Assembly: GCA_027011205.1 (NCBI GenBank)
Contig: JALVAL010000029.1
Location: 1-42,728 of the forward strand
Direction of reading: 5' to 3'
Length of the DNA: 42,728 nt
Origin: Gammaproteobacteria bacterium
GTDB lineage: Bacteria > Pseudomonadota > Gammaproteobacteria > GRL18
Shown here in pieces: positions 37,698-42,728 of the stretch. A program made the position numbers and the translations under genes. Positions within the stretch are counted from its first letter, which is position 1. Each line of letters opens with the position of its first letter. The notes under the pieces are model-generated. The model had not been told where the DNA came from. It searched no databases and saw nothing but the letters and a program-made list of their open reading frames with translations.

Positions 37698-38873
37698 ATG
37701 TACTTTTTCCTGCGCTGGTTTTACATGCTGTTCTTTATAATAGTTTTTGTTTCAGGCTGTGCCGGTAATAATTCATCCGTGCAACACAAACATCCCCTGT
37801 TAAATAAAATCTGGTCCATTTCCCAGCAGCAGTTTATAAGTCAGCAGGCACTACAGCAACAATTACTCGCGCATAATCTTATACTGCTGGGAGAAACCCA
37901 TGATAATAAACAGCACCACCGTTTACAGGCGAATATTGTCAAACTGCAGGTCGAACAGCAAAAAACCCCGGCAGTGGCCTTTGAAATGCTCAACCAGGAG
38001 CAGCAAAGCACGCTCACGCAATTTCAGCAGCAATATCATCAAACACATCAAAGCTCAAACAGTATAACAGATGACTTTGCCTCAATCGTTCACTGGAAAC
38101 AATCCGGCTGGCCGGATTACAGCTATTATCGTCCCATCTTCAAACAGGCACTGGAAAATAAATTACCCATTATTGCTGCCAATCTGGATATCAAACTGGT
38201 TAGAAAAGAGATCAAACAGGGGCCTGAAGTTCTGCCTGAGAAGTACCAGAGCTTACTGAAAAAGTACCCCTACCCAGCGGTCGTACAGCAGGAACTGGAA
38301 CTTGACATACAGGATTCACATTGCGATATGCTGCCGGAAAAAATGCTGGCACCCATGCTATCCGGCCAGCAGGTCAGAGATATTGCCATGATGGATGCGA
38401 TTAAAAAAGCTCTGCAGAAAAATCCCAGGCTGATCCTGATCGCCGGATCCGGCCATACCCGAACCGATTACGGTATTCCCTGGTATCTGAATCAGGAACT
38501 GTCTCAACAACAGCCCGAATTAAAAATCTTAAGCCTGGCTTTTGTGGAAGTCAGTGAGGACAAACACAAGCCCTCCGACTATGCTCAGGCCTGGGGTGAA
38601 AACCTGACTCATATGCCTTTTGACTATGTATGGTTTACCTCCCGTGCTGAACGGGAGGACCAATGTGAAAAAATGAAGGCTTTTATGAAAAAGAAAAAAC
38701 TAGTTAGAGAGGGATTGTTTACTCAAAAATCATTTCACCAGACTTTCAAAAATTTTAAACCCTGCCACATAGGTTCCTACCGCAGAGCCCAGGGTGGAGA
38801 AGAAAAACACCAGCATGGTTCGAGCCACCTTGTTTTTCCACCAGCCGGAAATATGGGTGGTATCTTTTCTTAA
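37698..38873 (+). CDS. ChaN-family lipoprotein (heme-regulated/EreA-ChaN-like fold)
   Basis: Lipobox FVSGC; NLILLGETHDNKQHH and VAFEMLNQEQQ motifs; LILIAGSGHTRTDYGIPWYL. Confidence 0.82.
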   Translation: MYFFLRWFYMLFFIIVFVSGCAGNNSSVQHKHPLLNKIWSISQQQFISQQALQQQLLAHNLILLGETHDNKQHHRLQANIVKLQVEQQKTPAVAFEMLNQEQQSTLTQFQQQYHQTHQSSNSITDDFASIVHWKQSGWPDYSYYRPIFKQALENKLPIIAANLDIKLVRKEIKQGPEVLPEKYQSLLKKYPYPAVVQQELELDIQDSHCDMLPEKMLAPMLSGQQVRDIAMMDAIKKALQKNPRLILIAGSGHTRTDYGIPWYLNQELSQQQPELKILSLAFVEVSEDKHKPSDYAQAWGENLTHMPFDYVWFTSRAEREDQCEKMKAFMKKKKLVREGLFTQKSFHQTFKNFKPCHIGSYRRAQGGEEKHQHGSSHLVFPPAGNMGGIFS

Positions 38874-39989
38874 GGCACTAAAATCACCCACATTGGGTTT
38901 TCTGAGATAAAGCTCTATAGCCGCAGTAACCATACCGGCACCAATAGTAGGATTCAATGAAGTAATTGGAGCGGCAATAAAAGCACCAATCACCGTCAGA
39001 GGATGACCCTTTGCCAGAGCAGCCCCCAGAGCGGACAGGGAGCCATTAATCATGACCCACCAGATAACCATCTGCAGACCCAGATCGGTACTTTTGCTAA
39101 AGCCGATACCAAAACCAATAAGTAAAACAAGGACAATAATCCAGGGAATAAATTTAGGCCATTTGCTTTTTTCCGGCAGGGCTTCCAGTTGTTCTATAGT
39201 GGACTGGGCTTTTTCATGCAACGCTTCCGGGGTGGTGATCTCTTCATCTTTAGCCAGATAGGATTCTATACCTTTTAAATGTCCGGCGCCCACAACCGCC
39301 AGAATAGACTGATTATCAGATTCTGTGACAATCTGCTCCAGTTTCGCCGCCATATAGCGGTCACGTTCATCAATCAGCGGGGTATATAATTCTTTCGCTT
39401 CTTCGGCAAATTGCGAAAAGGTGGTTTCCAGTATATCGCCTTCTTTAAGACGTTCTATTTCCTCTTCCGAGACTTTTTCACTGGTTACAACACTGCCCAG
39501 TAAGCCGCCAATAATAGCCATTTTTTTCCACCAGGGAACATTATTATAAACCCGCTTAAGAGTGGTCCCGACTTCCCGGTCAATCAGATGAATATTACAG
39601 TGTTTCGCTTCAGCCTGTTCAATAGCCATGCGCATTTCTGCACCCGGCTCAATGCCAAATTCTTCTGCCATTTTCTGCTGATAGGCGCCCAGTGCCAGAG
39701 AGGCAATGACCATAGAAGCCTTACCCTCCTTAAAGACCTTAAACAGATCCATTTTGGCCAGAGAGTCAGGGTCAATCATACTACTGTAGCGGCTGGGGCA
39801 AAGCTCTATGGCCACACCATCGTAGGCACCGGTTTCCAGTAACTCTTTAACCTTATCCGCACTGGCTTTGGAGACATGAGCGGTACCCAGTACGGTAATG
39901 CTTTTACCGGCCAGAGTATGTTTAAAGATGGGTTCGTCCTGTTCCGGTATACTGGAAGCAGAATTTATGTCCGTATTTTGTTGTTCCAC
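38730..39989 (-). CDS. TraB/PrgY-family membrane protein
   Basis: ITVLGTAHVSKASADKV, VAIELCPSRY, ILAVVGAGHLKGI motifs followed by C-terminal transmembrane segments. Confidence 0.88.
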   Translation of the reverse strand: MEQQNTDINSASSIPEQDEPIFKHTLAGKSITVLGTAHVSKASADKVKELLETGAYDGVAIELCPSRYSSMIDPDSLAKMDLFKVFKEGKASMVIASLALGAYQQKMAEEFGIEPGAEMRMAIEQAEAKHCNIHLIDREVGTTLKRVYNNVPWWKKMAIIGGLLGSVVTSEKVSEEEIERLKEGDILETTFSQFAEEAKELYTPLIDERDRYMAAKLEQIVTESDNQSILAVVGAGHLKGIESYLAKDEEITTPEALHEKAQSTIEQLEALPEKSKWPKFIPWIIVLVLLIGFGIGFSKSTDLGLQMVIWWVMINGSLSALGAALAKGHPLTVIGAFIAAPITSLNPTIGAGMVTAAIELYLRKPNVGDFSALRKDTTHISGWWKNKVARTMLVFFFSTLGSAVGTYVAGFKIFESLVK

Positions 39990-40059
39990 AGAGTTGGATT
40001 ACCTTTTTAATTGTTCAGCGTAATATTATACGTTGTATATTTTATTTTTGAGTGTTTTT

Positions 40060-40344
40060 TTAATCTGGAAGACTTTCCTGTTCCAGCTCTGTCAGAGATT
40101 GCAGGGCGTAGTGATTACTGCTGCCGCAGAATTCTTTACTGGCCTGAAATTTCAGACAGGCAGCGGGACGCTCCGGCTGACCGAACAGTAGACATAAATT
40201 ATCTTTATCCAGCTGAATACAGCGCTGTCCTGCGGGTTTACCCTCAGGCATACCCGGAATTGCAGAGCTAATAGAGGGAGCGATACAACAGGCGCCACAG
40301 CCCATACGACATTGCATATTTATTGCCATAATAAATTTTATCAA
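40060..40344 (-). CDS. YkgJ-family cysteine cluster protein
   Basis: MQCRMGCGACCIAPSISS...GQRCIQLDKDNLCLLFGQPERPAACLKF cysteine pattern; the start may be internal (MQCRMG). Confidence 0.8.
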   Translation of the reverse strand: MIKFIMAINMQCRMGCGACCIAPSISSAIPGMPEGKPAGQRCIQLDKDNLCLLFGQPERPAACLKFQASKEFCGSSNHYALQSLTELEQESLPD

Positions 40345-40414
40345 TTTTACTCTGAACTGAGTATCAGATATCGGATTGATAAATACAAGTAAGTCATAAT
40401 TCTGGAATAATAAT

Positions 40415-40444
40415 AAAAAAGGCCGGACAAGCCGGCCTTTTTTA
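40415..40444. terminator. Rho-independent (bidirectional-looking) terminator downstream of the EF-G gene
   Basis: AAAAAAGGCCGG-ACAAG-CCGGCCTTTTTT perfect 12-bp hairpin with T-tract on both strands. Confidence 0.9.
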
Positions 40445-40459
40445 CTGGAAAATCAGAAT

Positions 40460-42547
40460 TTACTTCTGGGCTTCCTTACGTTCTCTGGTTTCTTTAATCA
40501 CTTCTTCAGCAACATTCTTGGGACATGGGCTGTAGTGTGAGAATTCCATTGAGAACTGACCACGACCCGATGTCATGGTACGCAGATCACCAATATAACC
40601 AAACATTTCACTCAAAGGTGCATCCGCTTTAATACGAATGCCGGTTGGAGTGGATTCCTGATCCTTGATCATTCCACGACGACGATTCAAATCACCAATA
40701 CAGTCACCGACATGATCTTCTGGCGTAAATACGTCCACTTTCATAATAGGTTCCAGTAACTGAGGTCCGGCTTTGGGCATCGTTTGACGATAGGCGCCAT
40801 TGGCTGCCAGTTCAAATGCCATAGCCGATGAATCCACCGCATGGTAAGCACCGTCTGTCAGCTCAACATGAACATCTACCACCGGGAAGCCTGCCAGAAC
40901 ACCTTCATTCATCATTCTACCAAAGGCTTTTTCAATAGCACCCCAGTATTCACTTGGGACATTACCACCGGTAACGCTTGAGTCAAAGGTATAGCCGCTA
41001 TTAGCTTCGCCGGGCTCAATAATATAATCAATGCGACCGAACTGACCGGAACCACCGGACTGTTTCTTATGAGTATATGTGTCTTCAACACGCTGAGTAA
41101 TCGATTCACGATAGGCAACCTGAGGCTTACCTACTTCAACATCCACACCATGAGTACGCTTTAGGATATCAATCTTGATATCCAGATGCAGTTCACCCAT
41201 TCCTTTCAGAATTGTTTCACCGCTGTCTTCATCGGTTTCTACGTGGAAAGAAGGATCTTCTTTAACCATCTTGTTCAGCGCCACACCCATTTTCTCGGAT
41301 CCGCCCTTATCCTTTGGATTAATGGCAATGGAGATAACCGGTTCAGGGAATACCATAGGTTCCAGAGTGGCCGGGTTTTTAGGATCACATAATGTATGAC
41401 CGGTCTGAGTATTTTTCAGACCGACAAAGGCAACAATATCCCCTGCTTCACAGGAATCCAGTTCTTCACGGGAGTCGGCATGCATTTCTACAATACGGCC
41501 AATACGTTCTGTTTTTCCGGTAAAAGTATTTAACAGAGTCATGCCTTTTTCCACCCGACCGGAATAAATACGGGTAAAGGTCAGCGCGCCAAAACGGTCA
41601 TCCATAATTTTAAATGCCAGGGCACGCACTGGACGATCAACATCAACAATAGCGTATTCACCGGTTTCATTACCTTCCAGATCGACTTCCGGCTGAGGAG
41701 GAACTTCAGTCGGATCAGGCAGATAGTCAACAATCGCATTCAGAACCAGCTGAATACCTTTGTTTTTAAACGCTGAACCACAATAAGTCGGGAAGAAATC
41801 CAGAGCAATAGTACCTTTACGAATACAGAGCTTGATATCTTCAATAGAAGGTTCTTCACCTTCCAGATAAGCTTCCATTAAGTCATCGTCCTGCTCCAGA
41901 GCGGTTTCGATTAACTGTTCACGGTATTCTTCCACCTTGTCAGTCATATCCCCTGGCATATCAGTAATTTCATACTCACTCGGATCACCGGAATCATCCC
42001 AGATCCAGGCTTTACGAGTCAGAATATCAACCACGCCGCTAAAGTCATCTTCAATACCAATAGGTAAAGTCATAACCAGAGGGTTGGCCTGCAGGACATT
42101 TTCAACCTGTTCCACAACACGATAGAAATCAGCACCCAGACGGTCTAATTTATTAACAAAAATAACACGGGCTACACGTGAGTCATTGGCATAACGCCAG
42201 TTGGTTTCGGACTGGGGCTCAACACCGCCGGAACCACAGAAAACACCTACACCACCGTCCAGAACTTTCAGAGAACGATAAACCTCAATGGTAAAGTCAA
42301 CGTGTCCGGGAGTGTCAATAATATTCAGACGGTGACCATCCCATTCACAGGAAGTCGCTGCAGACTGAATAGTAATACCACGCTCCTGCTCCTGTTCCAT
42401 AAAGTCGGTGGTTGCTTCACCATCATGTACTTCACCAATCTTATGGGTTTTACCCGTCAGATTCAAAATACGCTCTGTGGTAGTGGTTTTACCCGCATCA
42501 ACGTGTGCGAATATGCCTATGTTACGGTATTTGCTTAAATCAGCCAT
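40460..42547 (-). CDS. fusA: Translation elongation factor G (probably a second, non-str-operon copy, FusA2/FusB-like)
   Basis: [50 protein letters not shown] motifs; no rpsL/rpsG or tuf next to it in the window. Confidence 0.9.
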   Translation of the reverse strand: MADLSKYRNIGIFAHVDAGKTTTTERILNLTGKTHKIGEVHDGEATTDFMEQEQERGITIQSAATSCEWDGHRLNIIDTPGHVDFTIEVYRSLKVLDGGVGVFCGSGGVEPQSETNWRYANDSRVARVIFVNKLDRLGADFYRVVEQVENVLQANPLVMTLPIGIEDDFSGVVDILTRKAWIWDDSGDPSEYEITDMPGDMTDKVEEYREQLIETALEQDDDLMEAYLEGEEPSIEDIKLCIRKGTIALDFFPTYCGSAFKNKGIQLVLNAIVDYLPDPTEVPPQPEVDLEGNETGEYAIVDVDRPVRALAFKIMDDRFGALTFTRIYSGRVEKGMTLLNTFTGKTERIGRIVEMHADSREELDSCEAGDIVAFVGLKNTQTGHTLCDPKNPATLEPMVFPEPVISIAINPKDKGGSEKMGVALNKMVKEDPSFHVETDEDSGETILKGMGELHLDIKIDILKRTHGVDVEVGKPQVAYRESITQRVEDTYTHKKQSGGSGQFGRIDYIIEPGEANSGYTFDSSVTGGNVPSEYWGAIEKAFGRMMNEGVLAGFPVVDVHVELTDGAYHAVDSSAMAFELAANGAYRQTMPKAGPQLLEPIMKVDVFTPEDHVGDCIGDLNRRRGMIKDQESTPTGIRIKADAPLSEMFGYIGDLRTMTSGRGQFSMEFSHYSPCPKNVAEEVIKETRERKEAQK

Positions 42548-42571
42548 AATAATACTCTGGTTAAACTTTTA

Positions 42572-42612
42572 TTATTCAAAAAAGTGTTAGTCTGTTATTC
42601 AAAAAAGTGTTA
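42572..42612. repeat. Two perfect 18-bp direct repeats (TTATTCAAAAAAGTGTTA), 23-bp period, upstream of the EF-G gene
   Basis: Copies at 42572-42589 and 42595-42612. Confidence 0.9.
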
Positions 42613-42649
42613 ATCAATAAAAAACAGTTTTCAATGGGTTTTAGTGTTT

Positions 42650-42666
42650 CTCAGGCCAGGCCTGAG
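42650..42666. promoter_or_regulatory. 17-bp palindrome CTCAGGCC-A-GGCCTGAG upstream of the EF-G gene (candidate operator or compact hairpin)
   Basis: Perfect 8-bp arms around a single A. Confidence 0.5.
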
Positions 42667-42728
42667 CACCTTTCCGACAGTAAAAAAGTACCCGCACTAA
42701 TAAAACCATCTATTAGCGTCTAAGGCTC

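Noticed and set aside
35369-40372. Shared 11-mer CTGAGTATCAG near 35.37 kb and 40.36 kb
   Set aside because: Too short and without extended flanking similarity; likely chance in 42 kb.
1-42728. CRISPR array, tRNA or rRNA genes, IS elements, integrase
   Set aside because: None recognised on reading; no regularly spaced repeats, cloverleaf-like sequences, or transposase/integrase translations.

Overview
This 42.7 kb window comes from a gammaproteobacterium-like chromosome. Its core is a complete extracellular contractile injection system (eCIS; phage-tail-like, Afp/PVC/MAC relatives) of about 30 kb on the minus strand (~4.56-34.89 kb). It reads sheath, tube, Zn-ribbon assembly protein, disordered protein, DUF4255 terminator, AAA+ ATPase, small ORF, 2298-aa giant protein, CIS_tube/LysM proteins, hub, spike, PAAR-like tip, gp25, two baseplate-J proteins, gpI-like protein, a DUF6519/beta-helix protein and a two-domain Ig-like protein. 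Housekeeping genes flank it: gph, rpe, hydrolase, CopD-like, djlA and HIT on the left; a secreted 723-aa protein, ChaN-like lipoprotein, TraB-family protein, YkgJ-like protein and an EF-G on the right. The most notable observations are two. (1) The 2298-aa protein has two separate DUF4157 HExxH domains, a hydrophobic segment, an NLS-like basic cluster and a His-rich HNH/EndoVII-like C-terminus, and it sits inside the structural operon where no conventional tape measure is visible. (2) The whole eCIS block is bracketed by an ~80-93 bp imperfect direct repeat (~85% identity over 80 bp) of the convergent HIT / 723-aa-protein 3' junction. Each side therefore carries a relic of the other flank's gene end, which looks like an insertion or recombination scar. 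All identifications come from reading the sequence and translations; no database search was run.
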